A stretch of 34,105 nt of DNA, from contig JAUWLR010000015.1 in NCBI GenBank assembly GCA_030613615.1, positions 1 through 34,105 on the forward strand, read 5' to 3'. The position numbers and the translations under genes are program-made. Below the pieces are notes generated by a model. The model saw only the letters and a program-made list of their open reading frames with translations, made no database searches and was not told where the DNA came from. Positions 1 through 9,769 of this stretch are shown here, in pieces. Numbering within the stretch: the stretch's first letter is position 1; each line of letters opens with the position of its first letter. Origin of the DNA: Candidatus Eiseniibacteriota bacterium (lineage in GTDB: Bacteria > Joyebacterota > Joyebacteria > Joyebacterales > Joyebacteraceae).

Positions 1-105
1 AAGAGAGTGGAGGTTGTGGTAGTGCAGCCTCATGCCTCCCCCAATCGGCACACTGACGAGCCGCGTAGGCTCCGTGCCAATGCTGTAGAGCATGTCGGCG
101 CCCAT
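1..105 (-). CDS. Possible partial ORF, hypothetical protein (N-terminal end)
   Basis: On the minus strand an ATG at 105..103 opens a frame of 35 codons that stays open to the window edge, beginning MGADMLYSIG and including PIGGGMRLHYH. An in-frame TGA lies just upstream, so the frame cannot begin much earlier. No convincing ribosome binding site is visible and I do not recognise a family. The residue mix looks protein-like, but 35 codons is too short to be sure in GC-rich DNA. It may be the beginning of a gene that continues beyond the window. Confidence 0.25.
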   Translation of the reverse strand, partial: MGADMLYSIGTEPTRLVSVPIGGGMRLHYHNLHSL

Positions 106-392
106 TAGTGTACGGTGTCCTCATCCGACAGTCAACTACGGTGCTGTGTCCGCCTCGTAGTGGGACGCGATTCACTGATGGAGCAACAGCTGAGAGGGCT
201 CCGAGGTCAGACCCAGAACTTCCCTGGCAAGGATGCGGAGGTGGAAGATCCTCTGGAGGCGGCTGACGGCCGGGCTGTGGCGGCTATGCCTGAGGTTGGC
301 GGCTGCGCCGCCTCTGTTCTGAAGGCGCGCTGTCCAGCGCGCACGGCAGTCGAACCCGACGGGCGCGAAGTGTCCATTGGGCACGAACGCGC
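106..392. other. Gene-free stretch
   Basis: No convincing gene is seen. An open frame crosses this stretch on each strand, but both run on through the tRNA-Glu gene and lack ribosome binding sites or family similarity. A small GC-rich inverted repeat, GCGCGCTG-TC-CAGCGCGC, lies near 333-351. Nothing else stands out. Confidence 0.5.
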
Positions 393-419
393 GAAGACCC
401 GCCCTGCGGGCGGGTCTTC
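393..419 (-). terminator. Hairpin terminator after the tRNA-Lys/tRNA-Glu pair
   Basis: GAAGACCCGCCC at 393-404 and its exact complement at 408-419 form a 12-bp stem closed by a 3-nt loop, 6 nt past the encoded CCA of tRNA-Glu on the minus strand. The U-run after the stem is poor (TCTTCGCG), but position and stem strength fit transcription termination or 3'-end stabilisation. Confidence 0.6.
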
Positions 420-425
420 TTACGC

Positions 426-500
426 TGGCGTCCCCAACGGGAATCGAACCCGTGTTGCCGCCGTGAAAGGGCGGTGTCCTGACCCCTAGACGATGGGGAC
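426..500 (-). tRNA. tRNA-Glu (UUC)
   Basis: The minus strand folds into a cloverleaf with acceptor stem GTCCCCA/TGGGGAC, the T-arm motif GGTTCGATTCC, and the anticodon loop CTTTCAC, giving anticodon UUC (Glu). Discriminator G is followed by an encoded CCA at 426-428. It lies 62 nt downstream of tRNA-Lys in the same orientation, so the two are probably cut from one transcript. Confidence 0.95.
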
Positions 501-562
501 GCTGTATGTTGAGCCGCCGGGCGCCGTGTGGCATGTGGCGCGCTCCGTCGGGCTCCTTTGGA

Positions 563-638
563 TGGTAGGCCGTGCTGGTCTCGAACCAGCGACTCCCTGC
601 TTAAAAGGCAGGTGCTCTACCAACTGAGCTAACGGCCC
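563..638 (-). tRNA. tRNA-Lys (UUU)
   Basis: The minus strand gives GGGCCGTTAGCTCAGTTGG at the 5' end, anticodon stem CCTGC/GCAGG around loop CTTTTAA (anticodon UUU, Lys), T-arm GGTTCGAGACC, and acceptor 3' strand ACGGCCT with discriminator A and encoded CCA at 563-565. The first acceptor pair is G-U. The 5' end is only 18 nt after the stop codon of the class V aminotransferase, so it is probably co-transcribed with it. Confidence 0.95.
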
Positions 639-656
639 ACGACTCTAATCGATTCC

Positions 657-1793
657 CTATTGCTCAAACAAGACCCGTTGAAGAGCCGCCAGACCTACAC
701 CGGGCTCCGACGGATAACCGATGCTCGCGAGCGCACGCTCCAGAGCGCCTATGACCATCGCGAGGTCGCGCTCGCGGATGCCGCCCATGTGGCCGATCCT
801 GAACACGCGCCCGGATAGGTGCGTCTGTCCGCCGGCAACGCGCACACCGAACTCATCGTCCATCACGCGCACGATCTTGTTGGCGTCCAGGTCCTCAGGA
901 CACATTATGACGGTCACACCGTTCACGGAGTGCTCCGGGAGGATCGTGAATCCGAGCGCCTTCACGGCCGCCCGGGTCGCCTTCCCCATGCAGGCGTGCC
1001 GGCTGTAGACGTTGTCCCAGCCCTCCTCCTCCATCATGGCCAGCGCCACCTCGAGGCCGGAGACCAGCGAGACCGCGGTCGTGAAAGGCGTCTGGCCCTT
1101 CCGCTGCAGTCTCTTCCACGTCTTCGTGAAATCGAAGTAGTAGGTCGGCAGGTCTGAACTCGATACGAGCCCCCAGGCCTTCCCGTTCAAGGCCACGAAC
1201 GACAGCCCCGGAGGGGTCATCAGCGCTTTCTGCGTGCCGGCAATCACGACGTCGATGCCCCACTCGTCCATCCGGATCTCGTGCACGCCGACGCTCGACG
1301 TGGCGTCGACGACGAACGCGGCCTCGTGGTCCTTGACCGCGGCGGCCAGCGCCTTGACGTCGTTCAGGGCACCCGTCGAGGTCTCGCTGTGTATCACTAA
1401 GACGACCTTCGCGTCGGGATGAGCCGCGGCCACGCTCTTGAGTTCCGCGGGCTCGATGCTCTTCCCCCACTCCACCGGCACGTCGACGGCCTCCACGCCG
1501 TACGCCTTGCAGATGTCGACCCAACGCTCCCCGAACACCCCGTTGTTGACGCAGATGGCCGTCTCCCCGCGCGACAGGAGATTGGCGACGGCGGCCTCCA
1601 TCATACCCGTGCCCGAACACGTGAAGAGCAGCGTGTCGTTGTGCGTCTGCAGCAGTCGCCCGAGCTCGTCCTGGACGTGCCTGATCTTCTCGGAGAACTC
1701 CGGCGACCTGTGGTGGAGCACCTGCTTCCCCACCGCCGAGAGAATTGCCCCCGGCACCTTCGTGGGACCCGGCGTGAAGAGCTTCGACTTCAT
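657..1793 (-). CDS. PLP-dependent class V aminotransferase (serine-pyruvate / alanine-glyoxylate aminotransferase family)
   Basis: A 378-residue protein of the usual length for the PucG/AGXT family, which moves an amino group from Ser or Ala onto pyruvate or glyoxylate. It begins with the typical FTPGPTKVP motif. The PLP-phosphate loop is near residues 59-63 (CSGTG), the ring-binding Asp is D163 (FVVDATSS), and the Schiff-base Lys is K189 in AGTQKALMTPPG. The ATG is preceded by GGGAGGAAC at good spacing. It follows engB by 54 nt and ends 18 nt before tRNA-Lys, so these probably share a transcript. The exact substrate cannot be read from sequence; related enzymes in other bacteria act in serine/glycine metabolism, and some annotated homologues act on phosphoserine or aspartate. 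Confidence 0.85.
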   Translation of the reverse strand: MKSKLFTPGPTKVPGAILSAVGKQVLHHRSPEFSEKIRHVQDELGRLLQTHNDTLLFTCSGTGMMEAAVANLLSRGETAICVNNGVFGERWVDICKAYGVEAVDVPVEWGKSIEPAELKSVAAAHPDAKVVLVIHSETSTGALNDVKALAAAVKDHEAAFVVDATSSVGVHEIRMDEWGIDVVIAGTQKALMTPPGLSFVALNGKAWGLVSSSDLPTYYFDFTKTWKRLQRKGQTPFTTAVSLVSGLEVALAMMEEEGWDNVYSRHACMGKATRAAVKALGFTILPEHSVNGVTVIMCPEDLDANKIVRVMDDEFGVRVAGGQTHLSGRVFRIGHMGGIRERDLAMVIGALERALASIGYPSEPGVGLAALQRVLFEQ

Positions 1794-1847
1794 CTGGTTC
1801 CTCCCGTGGACGTCTCGACCAGTCTGACCCCGCGGCGTCCGGAACGG

Positions 1848-2438
1848 CTACCGCAGTCCCGCCGCCTCGCGCATCCAGCCCAGCAGTTCCTTCGAGCCCT
1901 CTCCGGTCTCCCCCGAGAAGAAGACCACGGGCGTGGTCTCGTCAGGCTCGAGCAGCTCCTGGACCGAGCGCAGCGCGGCGGCGCGCTTGCCTCGGGCTAT
2001 CTTATCAATCTTCGTCACTGCAATCAACGACGGCACCTGATAGTGCCTTATCCACTCGTACATCTGAACGTCATCGCGCGTCGGAGGATGGCGTGCGTCG
2101 ACAAGCTGGACGATGGCCGCCAGCTCCTCCCGCGAGTTCAGATAGCTCTCGACCAGCTGCCCCCACGCCTCCTTGACTCTGTCCGGGACCTTGGCGAATC
2201 CATAGCCCGGCAGGTCAACGATGATCATCTGGTTGTCGATCTTGTAGAGGTTGAGCTCCCTGGTCTTGCCCGGCGTGCGCGAGATGCGAGCGAGCTTCTT
2301 CCGCCCGGTGAGCACGTTCAGCATGGACGACTTGCCCACGTTGGAGCGCCCCGCAAGCGCGATCTCCGGCAGCCCCTCGCGCGGCAGCTGCTTGAGGCTC
2401 GCAACGCCCAGCATGAACTCAGCAGTCTGGATCTTCAT
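1848..2438 (-). CDS. engB: Ribosome-biogenesis GTP-binding protein EngB (YsxC/YihA)
   Basis: This small TRAFAC GTPase assists late assembly of the large ribosomal subunit. Visible motifs are the G1 P-loop GRSNVGKSS near residues 30-38, G3 DLPGYGFAKV, and G4 TKIDK. The product is 196 aa from the ATG at 2438 (MKIQTAEFML), matching the family's usual ~200 aa. The open frame extends 27 codons further upstream, but those residues resemble no family member and would run towards the lon terminator at 2518-2550. The chosen start has only a weak GGTGATC upstream. engB next to lon is a common arrangement. The hairpin between lon and engB suggests engB depends on readthrough or its own promoter. Confidence 0.93.
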   Translation of the reverse strand: MKIQTAEFMLGVASLKQLPREGLPEIALAGRSNVGKSSMLNVLTGRKKLARISRTPGKTRELNLYKIDNQMIIVDLPGYGFAKVPDRVKEAWGQLVESYLNSREELAAIVQLVDARHPPTRDDVQMYEWIRHYQVPSLIAVTKIDKIARGKRAAALRSVQELLEPDETTPVVFFSGETGEGSKELLGWMREAAGLR

Positions 2439-2517
2439 GATCACCAAGCGGTTCGGGCCAAAGGACGGCGGGCAAACGGCGCCAGTCAGTGTACCAGCTT
2501 GCACGCCCCCGTGTACC

Positions 2518-2550
2518 AAAAAAGGGCCCCGCAGTTCGTCCGCGGGGCCC
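2518..2550 (-). terminator. Rho-independent terminator of lon
   Basis: On the minus strand a perfect 9-bp stem (GGGCCCCGC at 2542-2550 and its complement at 2524-2532) with a 9-nt loop is followed directly by six T residues (2523..2518). It starts 24 nt after the lon stop codon. This is the clearest intrinsic terminator in the window and separates lon from engB. Confidence 0.92.
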
Positions 2551-2574
2551 GTTTCCTGTCGTCTGTTGTTCGTT

Positions 2575-4995
2575 CTAGTGCGGTGCAGACGGTGACAGAG
2601 GAGCCTCCGGACGCGATTCGCCGGCGTGTTCCTCCCGTTTGGCCACGTGCTCGTCCCAACCCTCGAACGCCAGGGCGAAGACCTGGTCCAGACTGTCCAC
2701 CAGCTCGATCTGAAGATCGCGCGTTACCTGCTTCGGGAACTCACCCACGTCCTTCTCGTTCCTGCTGGGAATGACGAGGGTCGTGAGCTTCGCCCGGTGC
2801 GCGGCCACTGCCTTCTCGTTCAGACCACCGATCGGCAGCACCTTACCGCCGAGCGTGATCTCGCCGGTCATCGCGACGTTCGGCCTGGTCGCCTTGCCCG
2901 TCAGCGCGGAGACCAGCGCGGTCGCCATGGCCACACCAGCGGAAGGGCCGTCCTTCGGGATGGCGCCCTCGGGCACATGAATGTGGATGTCGATGTTCTC
3001 CAGGTGCTCCTGGTCGATCCCGAGGTCCGCAGCGTGCGCCTTGGCGTAGCTGAGCGCCGCCTTCGCCGACTCCTGCATGACCTCACCGAGCTTGCCCGTC
3101 AGAATGAGATTCCCGTCACCTCTCATGGTGAGGACCTCGACGGTCAGTATCTCGCCGCCGACGCTGGTCCACGCCAGACCCGTGGCGACGCCGACACGGG
3201 CCTCCGTCTCGACCTCCTGCGACAGGAATCGCGCCATACCGAGGAACCTCTTGACGGCGGCCGGCGTGACGTTCTTGGTCACTCTCTTCCCCGCCGCGTG
3301 TTCCCTCGCGATCTTCCTGCAGATGTTGGCTATCTCACGCTCGACGTTCCTGACGCCGGCCTCGCGCGTGTAGTCCTCGATGATACGCACGAGCGCGGCC
3401 TGCGTGAACGTCACGCCCAGATTGACGAGCCCGTTGGCCTCGAGCTGCTTGGGAACCAGGAACTTCTTCGCGATCTGAATCTTCTCATCCCTGAGGTAGC
3501 CCGGCAGACGGATGGTCTCCATGCGGTCCTCCAACGCGGGAGGAATCGTGTGGAGAACGTTGGCCGTCGTTATGAACATCACCTCTGACAGATCGAAATC
3601 GACGTCGAGGTAGTGGTCGCTGAATGCACAGTTCTGCTCGGGGTCGAGAACCTCGAGGAGTGCCGACGCGGGGTCGCCCCGGAAATCGGAACTCATCTTG
3701 TCCACCTCGTCCAGAAGGAAGACCGGGTTCTTGCTGCCGGCCTTCTTGAGCCCCTGGATGATGCGGCCTGGCATCGACCCGATGTAGGTGCGCCTGTGGC
3801 CGCGGATCTCCGCCTCGTCGCGGACGCCGCCCAGCGATACGCGCACGAACTCCCGGTCCAGCGCCCTCGCGACCGAGCGGCCGAGCGAGGTCTTCCCCAC
3901 GCCCGGAGGTCCGACCAGACACATGATGGGACCCTTGACCTTCTCGGTGAGCTTGAGGACCGCCAGGTACTCCAGGATGCGTTCCTTCGGCTTCTTGAGA
4001 CCGTAGTGGTCCTCTTCGAGAATGTTCTCGACCTCGGTGATGTCGCCGCGGTCCTTGGTGCGCGTGTCCCACGGCATCGAGGTCATCCACTCGATGTATG
4101 TCCTGACGACGGTCGCCTCGGGCGACATCGGTGACATCTTCTTCAGGCGGTCGAGCTCGGAGAGCGCCTTCTTCTCGGCCTCTTCGCTCATGTTCGCGTC
4201 CTCGATCGCCTGCTGGAGTTCACTGACCTCCGGACTCCCCTCACCCTCCTGACCCAGCTCCTCCTGGATGGCCTTCATCTGCTGGTGCAGATAGAACTCC
4301 TTCTGGCTCTTCTGCAGCTGCTCGCGCACCTGGTTCTCTATCTTGCGCTCGAGCCTGAGGATCTCGAGCTCGCCCGAGAGTGCGCGCGCCAGGATGCGGA
4401 GCCTCGCCGTCACGTCCTCCGCCTCGAGAACGCGCTGTTTGTCCTCCATCTTGCCGGAGAGGTGGGTGGCCACGGTGTCCGCGAACCTCGACACGTCCTC
4501 CATGTTGACCACCGAGACGAGTACCTCCTGCGGTATCTTCCGCGAAAGCTGGACGTACTCCTCAAACTGGCCGGCAACGCTTCGCATGAGCGCCTCGGCC
4601 TCGACGGTGCGCTCGAACTGCTCCTCGCGAAGCTCCAGGCGGACCTGAAGGTAGTCTTCTGTTCTCATGAAGCGCTTGACCACGGCTCTCGTGAGCCCCT
4701 CGACCAGGACCTTCATGGTCCCGTCGGGAAGGCGCAGCAGCTGCAGAACGCGGACGATCGTCCCGACGCGATACAGGTCGTCGGGCTCGGGCTCGTGCGT
4801 TTCGACGTCGCGCTGCGTCACGACGAACATGATCTTGTCGCCGTGCATCACTTCCTCGAGCGCGCTGACGGAACGCGGCCGCCCGACGAGCAGAGGCACT
4901 ATCATGCGCGGGAAGAGAACGAGGTCTCTCAACGGCACGATCGGCAGCTTCTCGTTGAACTCGATGGTCTCGTCGTCGTGCTCTATCTGAAGCAT
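2575..4995 (-). CDS. lon: ATP-dependent Lon protease
   Basis: An 806-residue, full-length LonA. It degrades misfolded and regulatory proteins in the cytoplasm as an AAA+ hexamer. The N-terminal substrate-binding domain covers about residues 15-210 (KLPIVPLRDLVLFP), followed by a helical coiled region with FYLHQQMKAIQEELG. The AAA+ module has Walker A GPPGVGKT at 362-369 and Walker B FLLDEVD at 426-432. The S16 protease domain carries catalytic S685 in KDGPSAGVAM and K728 in GGLNEKAVAA. All key residues are present. GGGAG precedes the ATG. It follows clpP by 181 nt, with no clpX between them, which is unusual for this island. A poorly conserved, charged tail ends the protein after about residue 780. 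Confidence 0.97.
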   Translation of the reverse strand: MLQIEHDDETIEFNEKLPIVPLRDLVLFPRMIVPLLVGRPRSVSALEEVMHGDKIMFVVTQRDVETHEPEPDDLYRVGTIVRVLQLLRLPDGTMKVLVEGLTRAVVKRFMRTEDYLQVRLELREEQFERTVEAEALMRSVAGQFEEYVQLSRKIPQEVLVSVVNMEDVSRFADTVATHLSGKMEDKQRVLEAEDVTARLRILARALSGELEILRLERKIENQVREQLQKSQKEFYLHQQMKAIQEELGQEGEGSPEVSELQQAIEDANMSEEAEKKALSELDRLKKMSPMSPEATVVRTYIEWMTSMPWDTRTKDRGDITEVENILEEDHYGLKKPKERILEYLAVLKLTEKVKGPIMCLVGPPGVGKTSLGRSVARALDREFVRVSLGGVRDEAEIRGHRRTYIGSMPGRIIQGLKKAGSKNPVFLLDEVDKMSSDFRGDPASALLEVLDPEQNCAFSDHYLDVDFDLSEVMFITTANVLHTIPPALEDRMETIRLPGYLRDEKIQIAKKFLVPKQLEANGLVNLGVTFTQAALVRIIEDYTREAGVRNVEREIANICRKIAREHAAGKRVTKNVTPAAVKRFLGMARFLSQEVETEARVGVATGLAWTSVGGEILTVEVLTMRGDGNLILTGKLGEVMQESAKAALSYAKAHAADLGIDQEHLENIDIHIHVPEGAIPKDGPSAGVAMATALVSALTGKATRPNVAMTGEITLGGKVLPIGGLNEKAVAAHRAKLTTLVIPSRNEKDVGEFPKQVTRDLQIELVDSLDQVFALAFEGWDEHVAKREEHAGESRPEAPLSPSAPH

Positions 4996-5176
4996 CTCAT
5001 CTCCCGTTTGACATTCTCATGACGTGCAGGAGGGGCGCTCGCGAACGGCGGATGCACGCCCGTTACGCCCTGGGTTCCTACGTTTGCGCGGGGCGCCGCA
5101 CCACCGCGTCCCGCTCTATCTCAACATAACCTCCGCCATTCGCCGCCGCAAGGACCCGCCCAAACAGCCTGCAGGT

Positions 5177-5779
5177 CTACTCCTTCTTCTCGATCTCCTG
5201 CTTCCTCGTGATGACCTGGTCGATGATGCCGTACTCGAGGGCTTCCTCGGCAGACATGAAGAAGTTGCGGTCGGAATCGCTCCTGACCTTATCTTCGTCC
5301 TGACCCGTGTGATTGGCGATGATCTTAACGAGGCGCTCACGGAGCTTGACTATCTCCTTCGCGTAGATCTCGATGTCACTCGCCTGCCCCTCGCTGCCGC
5401 CCATCGGCTGGTGGATCATAATCCTCGCGTGCGGAAGCGCAGAGCGCTTCCCCTTCGTCCCGGCGCACAGCAGCACGGCCGCCATGCTGGCCGCCTGCCC
5501 CATGCAAATCGTATGCACGTCGGGGCGGATGTACTGGATCGTGTCGTAGATCGCGAGACCCGATGCGACGTAGCCTCCGGGGCTGTTGATGTAGAGGAAG
5601 ATGGCGCGCTCGGGGTCCTGTGCCTCAAGGAAGAGAAGCTCCGCGATCACGATGTTGGCAACCTTGTCGTCGATCGGCATGCCGATGAAGATGATGTTGT
5701 CGCGCAGCAGCCTGGAGAAGATATCGTACGACCTCTCTCCGGTGCGTGTCTGCTCGATCACGAACGGCGTCAGTCCCAT
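5177..5779 (-). CDS. clpP: ATP-dependent Clp protease proteolytic subunit, with Asn at the catalytic Asp position
   Basis: A 200-residue ClpP, the peptidase of the Clp system that forms a barrel of two heptamers and needs a AAA+ unfoldase partner. Nucleophile S98 lies in [11 protein letters not shown] and H123 in MIHQPMGG; the oxyanion segment NSPGG is at 65-69. The third triad position, normally Asp in a D-x-x-RD-x-F context, reads [12 protein letters not shown], so residue 172 is Asn (codon AAC). Asn at this place is known in Listeria ClpP1, where the triad is relaxed. The start ATG has GGAAGGA upstream. It lies 43 nt after tig. No ClpX or ClpA is encoded in the window, so its unfoldase must be elsewhere. 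Confidence 0.95.
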   Translation of the reverse strand: MGLTPFVIEQTRTGERSYDIFSRLLRDNIIFIGMPIDDKVANIVIAELLFLEAQDPERAIFLYINSPGGYVASGLAIYDTIQYIRPDVHTICMGQAASMAAVLLCAGTKGKRSALPHARIMIHQPMGGSEGQASDIEIYAKEIVKLRERLVKIIANHTGQDEDKVRSDSDRNFFMSAEEALEYGIIDQVITRKQEIEKKE

Positions 5780-5822
5780 TGTCGTCCTTCCTGCGTTTGT
5801 GGTTCCATCGTCGCCGCGCTGC

Positions 5823-7181
5823 CTAAGCGCCGGCGCTCTCTGCCTCAGTGCTCGAGCCCTCTTCTGATTCGTCCAGCTCGAGCGCCTCCGTCTTGACGTT
5901 GGATACGCTCACCAGGAATCCGTGGACCTTCTCGAGCCAGAGCTCATCTTCGATCTGAGAGAGCGCGTCGGTGCCCGCGAGGTCGCTGATGAGCTCGTCG
6001 GGCTTCCGTCCCTGCGCCTCTGCGATCTGACCCACTCTCGCCTCGATGTCCTCCTTCGTAACGCTGGTGCCGTGCTCCTTGGCGATCTTCCCCAGAAGCA
6101 GTCCCGCCTTGAGCTGGTGCTCGACGACGGGGCCGTAGACCTTGGTGAACTCCTCCGGCACCTCCAGATCATCGGGCGGACCGTCCGCCGCGTCTCCGCG
6201 CGCCGCGCGCCCGTCCTGCTGCTGGGTCGTTCTCCAGTACGTGCGCTTGAGCCGGTCCTCCACGAGGCACTCGGGAAGCGTGAAGGGATTCCGCTTGATG
6301 AGCTCGCGGACGATGTCCTCCTCAAGCCTGTTCCTCGCCCACGACTTGGCACGCGCCTCAAGCGCGTTTCTCACGCGGACCCGGAGATCGAGCATCGTTT
6401 CGAACGGGCCGCAGGCTTTCGCGAAGTCGTCATCGACCACGGGAAGCCGTTTCTGCCGCACGTCCTTGACCGAGATCACGAAGCTCACCTCGCGGCCCGC
6501 GAGCGACTCCACCTGGAAGTCGTCCGGGTACTTCACGGCCGCGGTCCTGTCCTCTCCCGCACTGGCACCGATGAGCACCTGCTCTATCTCGGAAGGGACC
6601 TGCCCCTTCCCCAGCTCACAGATGTAGTCCTCGGCCTTCGAGTCGGCCATCGGCGCGCCGTCGTCTCCGAGCGGCGCGTAGTCCAGAACCACGATGTCGC
6701 CTTCGACCGCCGGACGCGTCACCTGCAGGAGCTCGGCCCTCTCCTCCCTGAGCCCCTCCACGTACTTGTCGACGTCCTCGTTGGCAACGACGGGGACGCG
6801 CTCGGTGAACTCGAGGTTCTCGTAGTCCTTGAGCTCAAACTCGGGCTTGACCTCGAAGGTCGCCGTCAGTGTGAACTGCCCGTCCTCGACGTCATCGCCG
6901 AGCTCCACCACGGGGTCACAGATCGGATGAAGGGCGGCCTCCCTGATAGCATCGGCGTAGGCGCCGCCCGCCATGATCTTGAGCGCCTCGTCCCGCGTTG
7001 CGGCGCCGTGGGTCCTCTCGATCATGCCGACAGGGACCTTGCCCTTGCGGAACCCCGGAGCCGTGGCTGCTTTCGCGACCTCCTTGAGGAGTTCCTTCGC
7101 CTTCGCCGCGACGTCGGCCTCCGGGAGACCGATGATCAGCTTTCGCTTCCATCCCTCGAGTTCTTCCACGCGTACCAGCAA
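5823..7181 (-). CDS. tig: Trigger factor, ribosome-associated chaperone and peptidyl-prolyl isomerase
   Basis: A 452-residue trigger factor. The ribosome-binding N-domain carries the signature GFRKGKVP near residues 43-50. An FKBP-type isomerase domain follows at about 155-240 ([13 protein letters not shown]), and the C-terminal chaperone arms fill the rest. The C-terminus is acidic ([12 protein letters not shown]). The start is a TTG at 7181, supported by AAGGAG six bases upstream; an ATG start would remove the N-domain signature. It lies 76 nt past tRNA-Leu and 43 nt before clpP, the usual tig-clpP order. A residue insert rich in Arg, Asp and Gly (around 330-345) precedes the last arm segment. 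Confidence 0.95.
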   Translation of the reverse strand: MLVRVEELEGWKRKLIIGLPEADVAAKAKELLKEVAKAATAPGFRKGKVPVGMIERTHGAATRDEALKIMAGGAYADAIREAALHPICDPVVELGDDVEDGQFTLTATFEVKPEFELKDYENLEFTERVPVVANEDVDKYVEGLREERAELLQVTRPAVEGDIVVLDYAPLGDDGAPMADSKAEDYICELGKGQVPSEIEQVLIGASAGEDRTAAVKYPDDFQVESLAGREVSFVISVKDVRQKRLPVVDDDFAKACGPFETMLDLRVRVRNALEARAKSWARNRLEEDIVRELIKRNPFTLPECLVEDRLKRTYWRTTQQQDGRAARGDAADGPPDDLEVPEEFTKVYGPVVEHQLKAGLLLGKIAKEHGTSVTKEDIEARVGQIAEAQGRKPDELISDLAGTDALSQIEDELWLEKVHGFLVSVSNVKTEALELDESEEGSSTEAESAGA

Positions 7182-7257
7182 GAGCTTCTCCTTGTCAGGT
7201 TTGCAGGAAACATGCCCGAAAGCGGGCGCCGCCCTCTGCAGAAGACGGACTGTGTCA

Positions 7258-8292
<1,035 letters not shown>

Positions 8293-8394
8293 CGTGACTC
8301 CTCTCGTGCCTGATTGGGCTGCTGCCGCTCTGCCGCGCCGGCTCCTGAGGCACGGCGCCGGGCTGCCCCGTGGCCGTCAACCGGCGCACGACGG

Positions 8395-9492
8395 TCAGTC
8401 CGTCGGGTATTCCCTGGGCTCTTCCCGGCCTGCGAGCACCTCGAGCGCGCCCGAAGCCAACGACTCGAGCTCGTTCTCTCCGGGCAGGACCATCTTGTCC
8501 GCTATGAACGAGACGCGGCCGTCGACGAGTTCGATCAGATAGTCGGAATGCGCCATCGATCCCGTGTAGACGACGGCGTCGACTGAGCCCTTCAGAACAG
8601 AGGCCATCCCGGCGATCTCCTTCGCGATCTGGTAGGCCATCGCCTCAACAACCTCGCGCGCCTTGTTGTCGCCGCTCATCGCGCGGTCCGCGACGGAGCG
8701 GAAGTCATTCGTTCCCACGTAGGACGTCAGACCGCTCTCGCGGAGGATGATGCGCTGCATCTTCTCGATCGGGACGCCTTCTCTCTTCATGTAGTCGAGC
8801 ATCTCGATCAGTGGAAGTCCGCCCGCCCGCTCCGGCGAGAACGGCCCGCCCGATGCCGCGTTGTTGACGTCGATCATCCGCCCTTCAAGCAGGGGCGTGA
8901 TGGATATGCCGCTCCCCAGATGCGCGACGATGAGGTTCACCTCGTTCAAGGGGCGGCCCAGCAGCTTCGCTGCCTTCCGCGCCGTCGCCTTGGTGTTCAG
9001 GGCGTGTCCCAGGCTCTTCCGCGCGATGTCCTTGTGACCGGAGTAGCGGGCTATGGAATCGAACTCGTCGACCGACACAGGATCGACTATGAAGGCCCTG
9101 CCACCCAGGTCCTTGACCAGCGCATCCGCCAGGAGCGCTCCGAGGTTGGAGGCGTGCTGGCCCTGGTAGCCCACGCGCGCGTCTGCCAGCAGCTGCTCGT
9201 TGACGTCGTAGGTCCCGCTCGGAATCGAGCGCAGGAGCCCTCCCCGCCCGACGATGGCGTCGAACGGCTCACTGGTCTGCCCGCTCTCCTCGAGCGCGCG
9301 CTCGATGGCGTCCTTCCGGTAGTCGAGCTGGCAGGCGTACTCGAGCGGCGCATTCGGCGGACAGAGCGTGTCGAGCTCCTCACGCAAGTGCTCGATGGTC
9401 GCCTCGAAGACGCGCTCCTCCCCCTCGTAGACCGCGATTCTGGTGGTCATGCCGCCGGGGTTCACGGCGAGTATCCTGGCTCTGTCCGACAT
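8395..9492 (-). CDS. buk: Butyrate kinase / branched-chain fatty acid kinase
   Basis: A 365-residue acetokinase-family enzyme (ASKHA fold) that makes ATP from butyryl-phosphate. Motifs visible are the N-terminal phosphate loop ILAVNPGGMTTRIAV, GRGGLLRSIPSGTY, HASNLGALLAD, VAHLGSGISI and NNAASGGPFSPERAGGLP. The start at 9492 (MSDRARILAV) has GGGAG nearby and puts the first strand right at the N-terminus. The open frame runs 84 codons further upstream, but that part is low-complexity and unrelated. It is followed by ptb. A 277-nt gap separates it from asnA. Confidence 0.92.
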   Translation of the reverse strand: MSDRARILAVNPGGMTTRIAVYEGEERVFEATIEHLREELDTLCPPNAPLEYACQLDYRKDAIERALEESGQTSEPFDAIVGRGGLLRSIPSGTYDVNEQLLADARVGYQGQHASNLGALLADALVKDLGGRAFIVDPVSVDEFDSIARYSGHKDIARKSLGHALNTKATARKAAKLLGRPLNEVNLIVAHLGSGISITPLLEGRMIDVNNAASGGPFSPERAGGLPLIEMLDYMKREGVPIEKMQRIILRESGLTSYVGTNDFRSVADRAMSGDNKAREVVEAMAYQIAKEIAGMASVLKGSVDAVVYTGSMAHSDYLIELVDGRVSFIADKMVLPGENELESLASGALEVLAGREEPREYPTD

Positions 9493-9669
9493 CCGGAACG
9501 CTCCCTCTCCGAATCGTGTTCGACGGGCCACGGGCGGCGCGATAATACCACACCTCACGGCGGGTTCGTAGTCCCTCTGCCCGCTTGGGCGGCATCGGGA
9601 GCCCCTGGGGAGCCCCCGCGGCGGTGGATCGCCCCGCTTATGCGCCATCCACACGCCCGGAATACAGTC

Positions 9670-9712
9670 GAGGGACCACCCGTCGGCCGGTCTCCGCCGC
9701 GGATGGTCCCTC
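9670..9712 (-). terminator. Possible hairpin terminator between asnA and buk
   Basis: GAGGGACCACCCG at 9670-9682 and CGGATGGTCCCTC at 9700-9712 pair over 13 bp. The one imperfect pair is a wobble (G-U) only in the minus-strand RNA, which suggests the minus strand is the functional one. It lies about 60-100 nt past the asnA stop. No T-run follows, so it may be a processing or stabilising hairpin. The rest of the asnA-buk gap (9493-9769) is GC-rich with no gene. Confidence 0.4.
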
Positions 9713-9769
9713 TTAGCCGGCACCTTGGCCCCCGCGGGCGCCAAACGGCCCCGCGGAAGCGAGGCGCCT

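Noticed and set aside
115-534. Open frames of about 120 codons on both strands through the tRNA-Glu region
   Set aside because: Both pass through the tRNA-Glu gene, and neither resembles a protein family nor has a good ribosome binding site.
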